Of a stretch of DNA of 64,000 bases, positions 9,317 to 17,851 are shown in pieces. This stretch comes from CAYSCW01 sp964449165 (lineage in GTDB: Bacteria; Acidobacteriota; Aminicenantia; Aminicenantales; Aminicenantaceae), in NCBI GenBank assembly GCA_964449165.1, contig CAYVAT010000015.1, positions 1 to 64,000 of the forward strand, written 5' to 3'. Below the pieces are notes generated by a model. The model made no database searches, was not told the DNA's origin, and saw only the letters and a list, made by a program, of their open reading frames with translations. Both the position numbers and the translations under genes were made by a program. Position 1 is the first letter of the stretch; every line of letters begins with the position of its first letter.

Positions 9317-9591
9317 TATTTATTGATCATGATTTTCAGGATTTTGCTTGGCTTGAAATAGAGGACTTTTTTTGACGGGACCAGGACAGGTTCTCCAGTT
9401 CTAGGATTTCTCCCCGCGCGGGACCCCCGTTTTCGGAAACGAAAACTTCCAAAACCTCTTAGCTCTATTTCTTCTCCCCTGAGCAGAGCTTCTTTTATGG
9501 TTTGAAAGAAAAGATTAATTCCTGTTTCAGCTTCCTGCTTGGAGATGCTCATCTCCTTTGCTATTTTGTTGACTAAATCTGCTTTAATCAT
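9316..9591 (-). CDS. HU/IHF family DNA-bending protein
   Basis: Small nucleoid protein that binds and bends DNA as a dimer. All 91 residues follow the family: N-terminal helices (MIKADLVNKIAKEM), the GFGSFRFRKR beta turn and the DNA-contacting arm with RAGRNPRTGEPV, including the intercalating proline. An IHF-like GEEIELRGFGSF stretch is present but HU and IHF cannot be separated here. It overlaps the end of rpsA by eight bases and the HIT gene by one, so the three genes read as one unit. Confidence 0.93.
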   Translation of the reverse strand: MIKADLVNKIAKEMSISKQEAETGINLFFQTIKEALLRGEEIELRGFGSFRFRKRGSRAGRNPRTGEPVLVPSKKVLYFKPSKILKIMINK

Positions 9592-11332
9592 CCTTTTTTT
9601 CCTCCTTTTTGATTGTTTTCGGGGGGCCGATATTCTTGAGTTGATCTCTCATGATATCCCCCAGTGTGAGTCTATCCTCTTGATTTTGCATATATTTCTG
9701 GTATTCTAATTTTTGAATTTCCAACTGGGCCTGTCTGAAACTGAGTGAAAGTTTCCTCTTTTTTTGATCCATCCTGATAATTTTGGCCATAAATTCTTGA
9801 CCTATAGAGAAAGCCTCCTCAGGATTTTCGATCCTTTTCTCATCTAGCTCAGACAGGAAGACAACCCCTTCGATTCCTGGAGTTATCTCTACGAAAACGC
9901 CGAAGTTGGTGATGCGAACTATATGCACCTTGACCAGATCTCCCACCTTCTGGCGCAGGAAGAAATCCTCCCAGATATCTCCTTCCAGCTGTTTGATGCC
10001 TAGGGAGAGCTTCTGTTTTTCGGTATCGATATTCAATATGACTGCTTCGATCTCCTGGCCTTCCTTCAGTTTTTCAGAAGGATGCTTGATTTTTTCCCAG
10101 GATATGTCGGAGATGTGGATGAGACCATCCACTCCTTTTTCTACTTCCATGAATGCGCCAAAGTCGGTCAGGCTGGTTATCTTACCTTTCACCCGAGACC
10201 CTGGGCTGAATTTCTGTTTCAAGAGCTCTAAGGGATGGGGTGTGGTCTGCTTGAGCCCCAAAGATATCCGTTTCTTGGAAGGATTTATATCCAAAATGGT
10301 CACGGTCACTCCTTCTCCAGGGGAAAGAACTTTTTTAGGATGAATCAATTTGCGTGACCATGTGAGGTCTGAAATATGGACTAGGCCTTCTATCCCTTTT
10401 TCCAGCTCGATAAAGGCGCCGAAATCAGTAAGGCTCACCACCCTTCCTGGGACTTTTTGTCCAATACTGTATTTTTCATCGACATTTTCCCAAGGATCAG
10501 GCGTGAGCTGTTTAAATCCTAGAGATATTCTTTCCTCTTTTTCGTTAAAATCGAGTACCATAACTTCAACTTCTTCCCCTGTCTTGAACATCTCCGAAGG
10601 GTGATTGATTTTTCCCCAAGACATGTCTGAAATGTGAAGCAGGCCTTCTACTCCCCCTAAATCAATGAATGCTCCAAAATTGGTAAGGGATTTGACTTGG
10701 CCTTTAACTTTTTTTCCTTTACTTAATTTGCTGAACACCCGACCTTTTCTTTTTTCTTTTTCATCCTGGAGGAACAACTTTCGGGAAAGGACAGCATTTT
10801 CAGATTTTCTGTCGAATTTGATGACCTTGAATTTAAAAGTGTTGCCTAACAATTTTTCTGGATCCCTGACCGCTCGGATATCAGCATGTGAGTTGGGAAG
10901 GAAGGTCATGATGCCGACATTGACCGAGTACCCATTTTTTGTTTTTTCGATCACCTTCCCCAGAATCCAGCCGTTATGTTGGTAAGCTTTTTCCAGCTCA
11001 TTCAGGGCTTTTAAGGCCAAGGCTTTTTTCTGAGAAAGGACAAGATATCCTTCTTTTATATCGGTTCTTTCCAAAACAGCTTCCATTGTATCTCCCGGAT
11101 GAATATCTTTTGTTTCCATGTTTTCATTGAAGTCTTCGATGGGAATGATGCCTTCGGACTTGAAACCTACATCCACGATCACATGATTCCCAGTGACTTT
11201 GATCACCTTGCCCTTGACGATTTTCCCAGGGGTCAGTTCTCGGGCATTGAATTGGTAATGTTCTAGAAGATTCTTGTAATCTTCAGAGGAGATGGTTTCT
11301 TCATCTTGCGATTTTTTTGTTGGTTCTGTCAT
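9584..11332 (-). CDS. rpsA: 30S ribosomal protein S1
   Basis: Binds mRNA on the small ribosomal subunit and helps start translation. Six S1 (OB-fold) repeats are visible: two divergent N-terminal ones that dock to the ribosome (starting GKIVKGKVIKV and GWILGKVIEK) and four with the RNA-binding signature, three of them carrying NFGAF or DFGAF followed by GLLHISD, GLVHISD or GLIHISD. Length 582 aa is close to the standard six-domain form. It begins four bases after the ispH stop; its ribosome-binding site (GGGAG) lies inside the end of ispH. The ispH-rpsA order is common in other phyla, where the two may even be fused. Confidence 0.95.
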   Translation of the reverse strand: MTEPTKKSQDEETISSEDYKNLLEHYQFNARELTPGKIVKGKVIKVTGNHVIVDVGFKSEGIIPIEDFNENMETKDIHPGDTMEAVLERTDIKEGYLVLSQKKALALKALNELEKAYQHNGWILGKVIEKTKNGYSVNVGIMTFLPNSHADIRAVRDPEKLLGNTFKFKVIKFDRKSENAVLSRKLFLQDEKEKRKGRVFSKLSKGKKVKGQVKSLTNFGAFIDLGGVEGLLHISDMSWGKINHPSEMFKTGEEVEVMVLDFNEKEERISLGFKQLTPDPWENVDEKYSIGQKVPGRVVSLTDFGAFIELEKGIEGLVHISDLTWSRKLIHPKKVLSPGEGVTVTILDINPSKKRISLGLKQTTPHPLELLKQKFSPGSRVKGKITSLTDFGAFMEVEKGVDGLIHISDISWEKIKHPSEKLKEGQEIEAVILNIDTEKQKLSLGIKQLEGDIWEDFFLRQKVGDLVKVHIVRITNFGVFVEITPGIEGVVFLSELDEKRIENPEEAFSIGQEFMAKIIRMDQKKRKLSLSFRQAQLEIQKLEYQKYMQNQEDRLTLGDIMRDQLKNIGPPKTIKKEEKKDD

Positions 11333-11336
11333 CGGA

Positions 11337-12197
11337 TCATATTCTCCCTTGAAATTTGGCGGGCGAAGCTCTTTTTATTCTCATCACAGCTTCTTGGATA
11401 ACTTCAGGGGGAGTAGATGCTCCACCGGAAAGCCCAATTTTCTCTGCTCCCTCAAGCATGTGAGATGTGATTTGCTTTGCGCTTTCAATGAAGTATGTGT
11501 TAGGCAGGATTCGTTTTGATATCTGGTAAAGCTTGTTGGTGTTGGAACTGTTTTTTCCTCCCACGATGAAAAGAGTATCCACGCTTGATGCCAGTTCTGA
11601 GGTGGATTTCTGTCGAGTTTGAGTGAAGCTACAGATTGTGTTGTAGACTTTGAGTTCTTCTGTTTTTTCGATAAGAACGGCCACGATATGAGTAAAAAGG
11701 TAGACATCTTGGGTTGATTGTGCCAGGACCGCTCTTTTCTTTTTGGAAGGTAAACTCCTGGCCTGTGATTCATTCTCCAGGATCATACCCTTGCCTAAGC
11801 TATAGCCGATAAGGCCTTTGATTTCTGGATGTTCTTTATTGCCGACGATAATGATCTCGTCTTCTTTTTTGGCTAGACGTGAGACCAGCTTTTGAATTTT
11901 CTTAACGATGGGACAAGTGGCATCCACGACCTCCATCTTACGCTCTGTCAGCAACTTGTAGATATCAGGTGAGATTCCGTGACTTCGGATGATCACGGTG
12001 CCGCTCGATAGGGCGTCCAGATCCTCAACGGGGTAAATACCTTGCACCTTCAAATCGGCAATGACCTGGGGATTGTGTATTATTTCTCCGAAGGTGTAGA
12101 CTCCTCCGTTTTCTTGTTGGCGTGTTCTTCGGGCAATCTTCAGAGCTCGCTTCACTCCGTAGCATAATCCCGACTGTTTGGCGACGATGATTTCCAT
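11337..12197 (-). CDS. ispH: 4-hydroxy-3-methylbut-2-enyl diphosphate reductase
   Basis: Last step of the methylerythritol phosphate pathway: reduces HMBPP to isopentenyl and dimethylallyl diphosphate with a [4Fe-4S] cluster. The three cluster cysteines are C12 (SGLCYGV), C95 (VDATCPIVKK) and C189 (NTICSFTQTRQ). Substrate-binding histidines H41 (HNP), H73 (RSHG) and H123 (KEHPEI) and the TQTRQ segment are in place. Length 286 aa is normal. A strong promoter lies directly upstream (12219-12247), so this gene leads the ispH-rpsA-HU-HIT run. Confidence 0.96.
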   Translation of the reverse strand: MEIIVAKQSGLCYGVKRALKIARRTRQQENGGVYTFGEIIHNPQVIADLKVQGIYPVEDLDALSSGTVIIRSHGISPDIYKLLTERKMEVVDATCPIVKKIQKLVSRLAKKEDEIIIVGNKEHPEIKGLIGYSLGKGMILENESQARSLPSKKKRAVLAQSTQDVYLFTHIVAVLIEKTEELKVYNTICSFTQTRQKSTSELASSVDTLFIVGGKNSSNTNKLYQISKRILPNTYFIESAKQITSHMLEGAEKIGLSGGASTPPEVIQEAVMRIKRASPAKFQGRI

Positions 12198-12218
12198 TTG
12201 GAAAATGAATGATCCACT

Positions 12219-12247
12219 ATACTATATGAGTTGAGCCTCTTTGTCAA
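12219..12247 (-). promoter_or_regulatory. Housekeeping promoter of the ispH-rpsA run
   Basis: On the minus strand a perfect TTGACA (12242-12247) is followed after exactly 17 bases by TAGTAT (12219-12224), with an overlapping TATAGT. Transcription would start near 12212, leaving a leader of about 15 bases before ispH. The -35 box sits just past the stop of the M14-type gene. Confidence 0.7.
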
Positions 12248-12271
12248 TCTAAATATAGGTAAAATCTTGAC

Positions 12272-13411
12272 TTAGCTTCCTTTTGGAGGGTGAAGGAAAT
12301 GACCGATACCCCTGTCGAGAACTTCTGAGTAGGATGGCATATTCTGGATGTCGATGGTCTTCTCTGGTTCGAGTTCTTCAAGGCTTCTGATCAGAGCCGC
12401 TACTGCAGCCAAATGCTGGGCTACTCTCTGCTTGAGAGGAATGCCCTCATCAGGATAATGAACAAATAAACGCCCAATTTTGGAAGCCTTGGCATAGTTT
12501 TTGTCTTTCCCTTCCACGATGAGTGAAAAGGAGGGTTTTCCTTTGAGTCTTCCCTGGGATGCATTGGCTGTCTCCAGTAGCACAGCCTTGATTCCCGCAT
12601 GATCACCCCACTCGCGGTGACTCAGTCCCCTCAAGTTGGCGGGAGAAGCTTCCAGGCGGAGATCAAATCCATACTGTTGCAGCTCCATCTGGGCTAATGC
12701 TGCCAGCTCTGCGGCTTTTGGGTGGAAGACGATGGCGTTTATCACCGGGTACTCTGGAGCAGCCTCATGGAGATCGAGGCCTAAATCGATCTCCTCTCTG
12801 CGGATAAGCTCCATGATGCCATAGGCGATTTTTTCTGTAAGATACCCATTCCTTTTCCCCGGGTAACAACGGTTGAGGTTGCGGATTTCCGTTCCGGAAA
12901 GTTTCTGCCCTGCAGGATTCACATAGATGGCTGGATCCGGCCACTGGTGGATGGGATTGGTCAGGCGGGATCCGTAGCGGAAGACTCTATAGCCTTTTTT
13001 CGTTTCCAGGAAGAAATTTTGAGGATTGCCTTCTTGGGGGTCGTTATGAGTGAAGCCGCTGTTGTTGGCTCGAGGGACGATGACCACTTTTCCACAGGAG
13101 AGTTTGATGTTCTCAGCAAGTACCACGGCTGTTATGAAGCCGGCTGGTTCATTGGGGTGTGTTCCTCCCAGAATCAAAAGATTTCCTCCCTTTTTCTGGC
13201 CCTGGAATAGAAAGACATCCGTATCACCCGGGGTGCTTTTGAGTTCAGGTAAATAAAAACTGAGCATTCTCCGCTCAGTGAGCCCTTCGCTAGGAAGGAT
13301 GGATTCTTTCTTGTGCATCTCTAGAAAGGAGGCGCCAGAGAAGAGGCTGAGGATAAAAGCAAAGAAAAAGAGGGCGGTGGCCGATAGGTGATTCTTTTTT
13401 ATTTTACCCAT
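12272..13411 (-). CDS. Secreted M14-type zinc deacylase/carboxypeptidase (AstE/aspartoacylase-like)
   Basis: Resembles the succinylglutamate desuccinylase/aspartoacylase branch of the M14 zinc peptidases, which cut N-acyl amino acids or small amides. Zinc ligand motifs are LGGTHPNEPAG near residue 82 (H-x2-E) and the later DLHE segment near 216; the VFHPKA segment follows. A hydrophobic N-terminus (residues 8-29) indicates export or membrane anchoring, unusual for the cytoplasmic AstE type. It starts three bases after the 48-residue membrane protein gene and ends the TRAP cassette, which suggests it processes a compound related to what the permease handles. Exact substrate unknown. Confidence 0.78.
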   Translation of the reverse strand: MGKIKKNHLSATALFFFAFILSLFSGASFLEMHKKESILPSEGLTERRMLSFYLPELKSTPGDTDVFLFQGQKKGGNLLILGGTHPNEPAGFITAVVLAENIKLSCGKVVIVPRANNSGFTHNDPQEGNPQNFFLETKKGYRVFRYGSRLTNPIHQWPDPAIYVNPAGQKLSGTEIRNLNRCYPGKRNGYLTEKIAYGIMELIRREEIDLGLDLHEAAPEYPVINAIVFHPKAAELAALAQMELQQYGFDLRLEASPANLRGLSHREWGDHAGIKAVLLETANASQGRLKGKPSFSLIVEGKDKNYAKASKIGRLFVHYPDEGIPLKQRVAQHLAAVAALIRSLEELEPEKTIDIQNMPSYSEVLDRGIGHFLHPPKGS

Positions 13412-13414
13412 AGT

Positions 13415-13561
13415 CTACTTGATCAAAAGAATCCGTAGCAGAAACATTATCAGTACGATGGCTGTGCTCACCTGACTCCAGAATTTTTTCTCACGAAAGA
13501 GGTACCAGATAAAATGGATAGTCAGGTAGATGACGATCAGATGATAGATGATTTGCACCAT
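13415..13561 (-). CDS. 48-residue membrane protein in the TRAP cassette
   Basis: A short frame on the minus strand, ATG at 13561 and TAG at 13415-13417. The product starts MVQIIYHLIVIYLTIHFIWY and has two hydrophobic stretches (about residues 3-19 and 32-46) parted by a basic loop (FREKKFW), so a two-helix hairpin in the inner membrane is likely. The permease stop TAA lies two bases before its ATG, and the M14-type gene begins three bases after its stop, so it is packed tightly between two related genes; this spacing is the main reason to accept it. It is far smaller than a DctQ small TRAP subunit (about 150 residues, four helices) but holds the position where such a gene could be expected. 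Confidence 0.6.
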   Translation of the reverse strand: MVQIIYHLIVIYLTIHFIWYLFREKKFWSQVSTAIVLIMFLLRILLIK

Positions 13562-13563
13562 TT

Positions 13564-14832
13564 TTATATCACCTTATCCAGAATGGGTACAAGGAGTAAG
13601 ATTCCAATTCCCAGGATTAGCTCAGAAAGAGCTGGCACAAGACAATACCGAAGCACTCGGAAATAATTTTTTTCGCCAACTACCTGAGCGGCAAATATGC
13701 CCGCTAGGGCTGTCGGGGGCATAAGGTCTCCCAGCCCCGCTACTGCTGAAAGGGACGAAGAGGTGAGCACGGCATTTTTCTCTATCATGGCTAATATAAA
13801 GGGGACGCCCAGGATTGAGGCAGAGCCAAAAGCCGAGACTGCCCCGAACAGAGGCATACTTAAGGCAATCCCTAAATAGAGAAGAACGGGCGGCAAGGAA
13901 AGGAAAAATATGACCGCCCAGCCTCGGCTTCCGGTCAGAGTCATGATCTGGATGAACATTCCAACTCCCGCCAGAATGCACAGGATGGGCATGGCCTCCT
14001 GGACGGCCTCCTGGGTGGCCTTGAAAAAATTGAAGGGCCTTCCGCAGAAAATGCCCACTAGGCTGCCCAAAAAAAAGATAGCCGGAATCCCCAGATCCGG
14101 CATGATTTTGGACAGAAGCCCTTGGCCGATCATCAGAAGGAAAACGACGAGCAGAGGCAGGTACAACCGGAAGCCATACTGGCGAGCGTAAGAAGGGGGC
14201 AGGATGGCTTCCATCTCCTCATATTCGATGATCTTGGTATCCTTGTATCCTATCCACAGGGAAATGAAAACGGCGAGAGGAATAACGATTATCAGGAGAG
14301 GCACGGTCACTCCTGCATAGGGCATGTCAACACCTCCGCCCATAATCATCACCAGAATGTTCACTGGAGGAGCAATCATGCCCAAAATTCCTCCCATGGC
14401 GATCAACGCCGCGGTTTTTACCCTGGGGAGTCCTAACTTCATCAACACCGGAGCTACCAGCGCTCCTGTGCTGAGCACGGCTGTGGTGGAAGAGCCGGTG
14501 ATCATTCCCGGAAACATGACGATGAACATAACCGTCAGCAACAGGGGGAATTTTCTCTTGTAAAACGCCCTTAATAGAATGGATGTGATTGTGTCCAGAA
14601 TGCCTGAGTCCTGAAGAACCTTCATGAAGATCATGGCGGTGACGATGATCAGGATGGTGTCAAAATAGCTGAAGCTTCCTTCGATAAGATGACGCAGTGC
14701 CACTCCTTCGCCGCCCAGGATCGCTCCGGACAAGGCCGAGAAAGCGAGTGATACCCCGATGGGAAGCTTCAATACCATGGCGAGAAGAGCAAAGATAGCC
14801 ACCATGAGCAAAAAGATCACCCATTCAGGCAT
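13564..14832 (-). CDS. TRAP-type transporter large permease (DctM/SiaM-like)
   Basis: Integral membrane carrier of the TRAP/ion transporter superfamily, which takes up organic acids or related solutes with sodium or proton. The 422 residues are almost wholly hydrophobic with about 11-12 helices. Family segments include LKLPIGVSLAFSALSG near residue 23, a FPGMITGSSTTAVLSTGAL helical hairpin near 108 and MPPTALAGIFAAQVV near 375. The usual partners (DctP binding protein, DctQ small permease) are absent; a secreted DUF6305-like protein lies upstream and a 48-residue membrane protein downstream. The region before the ATG carries a 22-bp-phased repeat array. Substrate unknown. Confidence 0.9.
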   Translation of the reverse strand: MPEWVIFLLMVAIFALLAMVLKLPIGVSLAFSALSGAILGGEGVALRHLIEGSFSYFDTILIIVTAMIFMKVLQDSGILDTITSILLRAFYKRKFPLLLTVMFIVMFPGMITGSSTTAVLSTGALVAPVLMKLGLPRVKTAALIAMGGILGMIAPPVNILVMIMGGGVDMPYAGVTVPLLIIVIPLAVFISLWIGYKDTKIIEYEEMEAILPPSYARQYGFRLYLPLLVVFLLMIGQGLLSKIMPDLGIPAIFFLGSLVGIFCGRPFNFFKATQEAVQEAMPILCILAGVGMFIQIMTLTGSRGWAVIFFLSLPPVLLYLGIALSMPLFGAVSAFGSASILGVPFILAMIEKNAVLTSSSLSAVAGLGDLMPPTALAGIFAAQVVGEKNYFRVLRYCLVPALSELILGIGILLLVPILDKVI

Positions 14833-14868
14833 TTTTACATAACCTCGGAATATTGACTCAACGGTTCT

Positions 14869-14967
14869 TTATGTTCGCCTGTTTTGGAGAACGAAATCTA
14901 CATAATAGAAAATTATGCGGACATTGCAGACTTATTATGCGGAACCAGTAGCATTGTTATGGGAACC
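14869..14967. repeat. TTATG half-site array with 22-bp period
   Basis: On the plus strand TTATG occurs at 14869, 14913, 14935 and 14957, spacings of 44, 22 and 22 bases. The last three extend to TTATGCGGA, TTATGCGGAACC and TTATGGGAACC. A 22-bp step places the sites on one face of the helix, two turns apart. The array lies 37-135 bases upstream of the TRAP permease start, in the 150-base gap after the DUF6305-like gene, so it may be an operator for a multimeric regulator. Confidence 0.6.
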
Positions 14968-14982
14968 ATGCAGCTCATTATC

Positions 14983-15552
14983 TTAGGTTTGATCTCTCTT
15001 GAATGCCTGCTTTAAGGGTTCCAGAGCATCGATGGTTTTTTCCACCTCGATAAGAGGAATGTTGTTTTCCCCGCAGATTGTGGTGAACAGTCCGTCTTTG
15101 TTCCCGGATTTAAGCACTATGGCCATTTGAGCATATGGGAGAAAGGCCGTGATGAACTCATCTGAGAGTTGACCCCGTCTGGCTTCTCCCCCCAGATGGA
15201 GGCAGAGAATGGGAATGTTTTTCTCTTGAGCCTTTTCCATGAGCAGGTTGACTCTCTTCATTTCTTCTGAAACATCCAGTCCAGCTGCTCCCATGCCTTT
15301 CAAACTCGCTCCGATGACCAGAGCAACGGTTTTTATGTTTTGCAGCTTTTCAGCCTTGGCCAGTTTGGAGAGGGTTGCCTCAAGACCTGCTCTTTTAGCC
15401 AGGACAGAAGCCAGCTGGACTTCGGCACTCTGACCAGCAGAAGTAATCAGGACTGGCTGTTCGAAAAGGATAAGGTTTTCATCTGTTTGATTCCGGGCTG
15501 GGAGGCTAAAGCAAAGCAAGGCAATAAAGGCACTCATTAGAAATTTTTTCAT
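14983..15552 (-). CDS. Secreted DUF6305-like protein
   Basis: A 189-residue protein with a clear signal peptide (MKKFLMSAFIALLCFSLPA) and a mature alpha/beta domain. It begins with a segment on a target being set (LILFEQPVLITSAGQSAEVQ), followed by Rossmann-like strands (VALVIGASLKGMGAAGLD, IPILCLHLGGEARRG). From memory this is like the DUF6305 family, seen near TRAP-type permeases in other anaerobes; function unproven. It starts 17 bases after the GGT stop and precedes the TRAP permease, so it is the natural candidate for the substrate-binding role that DctP plays elsewhere, though it is too short to be a DctP homologue. Confidence 0.65.
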   Translation of the reverse strand: MKKFLMSAFIALLCFSLPARNQTDENLILFEQPVLITSAGQSAEVQLASVLAKRAGLEATLSKLAKAEKLQNIKTVALVIGASLKGMGAAGLDVSEEMKRVNLLMEKAQEKNIPILCLHLGGEARRGQLSDEFITAFLPYAQMAIVLKSGNKDGLFTTICGENNIPLIEVEKTIDALEPLKQAFKRDQT

Positions 15553-15569
15553 GATAAAATTCTCTCTGT

Positions 15570-17312
15570 TTAATAACCAGCTCCAGAGCCGTCTCTTCTC
15601 GAGTCAGCTCCGCCGAATAGAATCTTTTCCTCTGGTGAAATAAGAATTCCCTGAGCTCCTCCAAAATACTTATCGTAGTCCTGTCGAACAATTATTGGGT
15701 AGCCCATTTTTTCGAGCGCTTGGATGACAGAGGAAGGGATACGGGATTCCAGATGCAGGTTCTTCGGTTTTCCTTGGGCCGAATATGTGAAGAAGCGGGG
15801 GGCTTCGATGGCTTCATCCAAAGACATGCCGAATTCAATGATATTCAGAATGATCTGGGTGAGGGAGGGGAAAATTCTTGTTCCCCCTGGAGACCCGAGC
15901 ACAAGATATGGATTGTCTTCTTTAAAAAGGATAAGGGGACCCATCGAGCTGACCGGTCGTCTTTCAGGCCGCGCAGCGTTGCTGGAAAGGGGATCAGGAG
16001 AAAAATCGGCCATTTGATTGTTCAGGAGAAAGCCTGTGTTTTCAGGAACGATTCCTGTGCCGAAAAAGTAATTGATGGATTGAGTGAGGGAGACGATGTT
16101 TCCTTGCTCATCCACCACACAGAGATGCGTTGTGCTTTCCTTTCTGTTCGCCTCTTCATCAAACTTACCATGAGGATATGAATCCAGCGTTCGATCAGGT
16201 TTAATTTGCGACGCGATTGAAGCTGCGTACTTCTTAGAGATTAGTTCTACTAGAGGAATGGAGATAAACTCTGGATCTCCGAGATAGCGAGCACGGTCGG
16301 CAAAAACAAAGCGGAGGGCCTCAGAGAAATGATGGATATACGACATAGTGTTCTGACCCCATTCCTTCAATGGCCAGTTTTCAGCGATGTTGAGCAGCTG
16401 GATGATATGAAGGCCTCCCGAGCTAGGAGGGCGAATGGTGAAGATGCTGTATTCTTTGTATGTTCCTTTTAGAGGCTGCTGTTCGATTGGTTTGTAAAGA
16501 GCCAGATCCTCAAGGGTCATGATGCCACCTTTCTCTTTAACAGCTCTGATAATTTTTCTGGCGATTTTTCCCTTGTAGAATTCTTCACTGCCTTTGGAAG
16601 CGATAATCCTGAGAGTTTGGGCAAGATCAGGATTGCGGAAGATGTCTCCAGGCTCGTAGGGAAGGCCTTGGTTGAGATAGCAGCTCTGTTCTCCTGCGTT
16701 CTGGTAGAGTTTCTCATACTCATCCTTGTTGATAGTGCTGAAGGTCTGACTGACTTCAAAACCCTTCTCCGCGATCTCTATGGCTCTCGAGGTAACTTGA
16801 GAAAGGTTCCTTGTGCCGTATTTTTCCAGAGCGTATGACCACCCGGCTAGAGCACCCGGCACCGCGACTGCCAGGCCGTGTGTCCTGCGCAGTTCTTCTA
16901 TTGTTTTTCCCTCCTTCATGAACATTTCAGGATAAGCTTGCCGTGGAGCCTTTTCTCTGAAATTGATGACTGTCACTTTATTGGATTGCGCTAGGTAAAT
17001 AACCATAAAGCCTCCACCTCCAATGCCTGAAGCAAAGGGTTCGCAGGCGTTGAGGGCGAAGGCAGTGGCAATGGAAGCATCGATAGCGTTTCCCCCTTTC
17101 TTGAGCATATCCAAACCTGCCTGAGCTGCTAGGGAATGGGCGGCAACAACCATTCCCCTGCGACCAACAAAATTATACGGCTCGTGCCTTTCTGCTGGAG
17201 GCTTTTGCAATTCTGGCTTCTTTTCTTGATGGGAATAAAGAGCCATAAAAAGCAGGGGGCCAATTAAGGTGAGAAATATGATTTTCCTGATTGTTATAGT
17301 CCTACTCTTCAA
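15570..17312 (-). CDS. ggt: Gamma-glutamyltransferase
   Basis: Periplasmic N-terminal nucleophile enzyme that cleaves the gamma-glutamyl bond of glutathione and similar compounds, moving glutamate to water or an amino acid. The autocatalytic site is T394 in ESTTHLCVVD; LLNNQMADFS and LGSPGGTRI form the substrate pocket. A hydrophobic segment (residues 10-26) serves as signal or anchor. Length 580 aa is standard. The start is a TTG inside the scpB stop region with a strong AGGAGAAAG ahead of it; there is no ATG that would keep the signal peptide, so I keep TTG. It is coupled to scpB and leads the cassette with the DUF6305-like, TRAP and M14-type genes. Confidence 0.93.
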   Translation of the reverse strand: MKSRTITIRKIIFLTLIGPLLFMALYSHQEKKPELQKPPAERHEPYNFVGRRGMVVAAHSLAAQAGLDMLKKGGNAIDASIATAFALNACEPFASGIGGGGFMVIYLAQSNKVTVINFREKAPRQAYPEMFMKEGKTIEELRRTHGLAVAVPGALAGWSYALEKYGTRNLSQVTSRAIEIAEKGFEVSQTFSTINKDEYEKLYQNAGEQSCYLNQGLPYEPGDIFRNPDLAQTLRIIASKGSEEFYKGKIARKIIRAVKEKGGIMTLEDLALYKPIEQQPLKGTYKEYSIFTIRPPSSGGLHIIQLLNIAENWPLKEWGQNTMSYIHHFSEALRFVFADRARYLGDPEFISIPLVELISKKYAASIASQIKPDRTLDSYPHGKFDEEANRKESTTHLCVVDEQGNIVSLTQSINYFFGTGIVPENTGFLLNNQMADFSPDPLSSNAARPERRPVSSMGPLILFKEDNPYLVLGSPGGTRIFPSLTQIILNIIEFGMSLDEAIEAPRFFTYSAQGKPKNLHLESRIPSSVIQALEKMGYPIIVRQDYDKYFGGAQGILISPEEKILFGGADSRRDGSGAGY

Positions 17313-17847
17313 ATTCTTTCTCCTCTAGGAATTTGGATATCTCTTCTTGGGAAGGAAGATCTTGGAGGTTGTTCAAACCAAAATAGGTGAGAAATTTATC
17401 AGATGTTCTGTAGATTAGAGGCCTTCCTGGAGCTTTCTTGCGGCCCACGATTTTAATCAGTTTTTTCTGGAGGAGGACTTTCATCGTGTGGGTAGAATCA
17501 ACACCTCTGAGGGTTGAGATTTCTGCCAGGGTTATGGGCTGATTGTAAGCGATGGCTGACAGGGTTTCCAGGGCTGCTCGGGATAGCCTGTGTTTTTTTT
17601 CCGCTTTAAAAAATCTCCTGATCCATGTGTCAAACTCAGGTTTGGTGGAGAAGATATAACCTCCTCCAGAGAGGGTGATCTGGATTCCTCTCTCGTTGGA
17701 GACATAACTCTCCAGGAGGTCCTTTATGGCCAGTTCGATTTCTTCTTCTTCGAATTCCTGGAGCACATTCTTGATCTTTTCCAGGGAGAGGGGTTCCAGG
17801 GAAACGAATATCAGCGATTCGATGAGTTCTCTCAGCCTTTCTTTCAT
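17302..17847 (-). CDS. scpB: Segregation and condensation protein B
   Basis: Kleisin-associated winged-helix protein of the SMC-ScpAB complex that organises and separates chromosomes. The two winged-helix domains are visible, with the signature ALETLSAIAYNQPITLAEISTLRGVDS near residues 92-120 and the GRPLIYRTSDKFL strand near 142. Length 181 aa fits. It follows scpA after four bases and overlaps the ggt start by 11 bases. Confidence 0.94.
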   Translation of the reverse strand: MKERLRELIESLIFVSLEPLSLEKIKNVLQEFEEEEIELAIKDLLESYVSNERGIQITLSGGGYIFSTKPEFDTWIRRFFKAEKKHRLSRAALETLSAIAYNQPITLAEISTLRGVDSTHTMKVLLQKKLIKIVGRKKAPGRPLIYRTSDKFLTYFGLNNLQDLPSQEEISKFLEEKEFEE

Positions 17848-17851
17848 ACAA

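Noticed and set aside
14869..14967. Phased repeats as a CRISPR array
   Set aside because: Units are about 10 bases with 12-base gaps, too short for repeats and spacers, and no cas gene is near.
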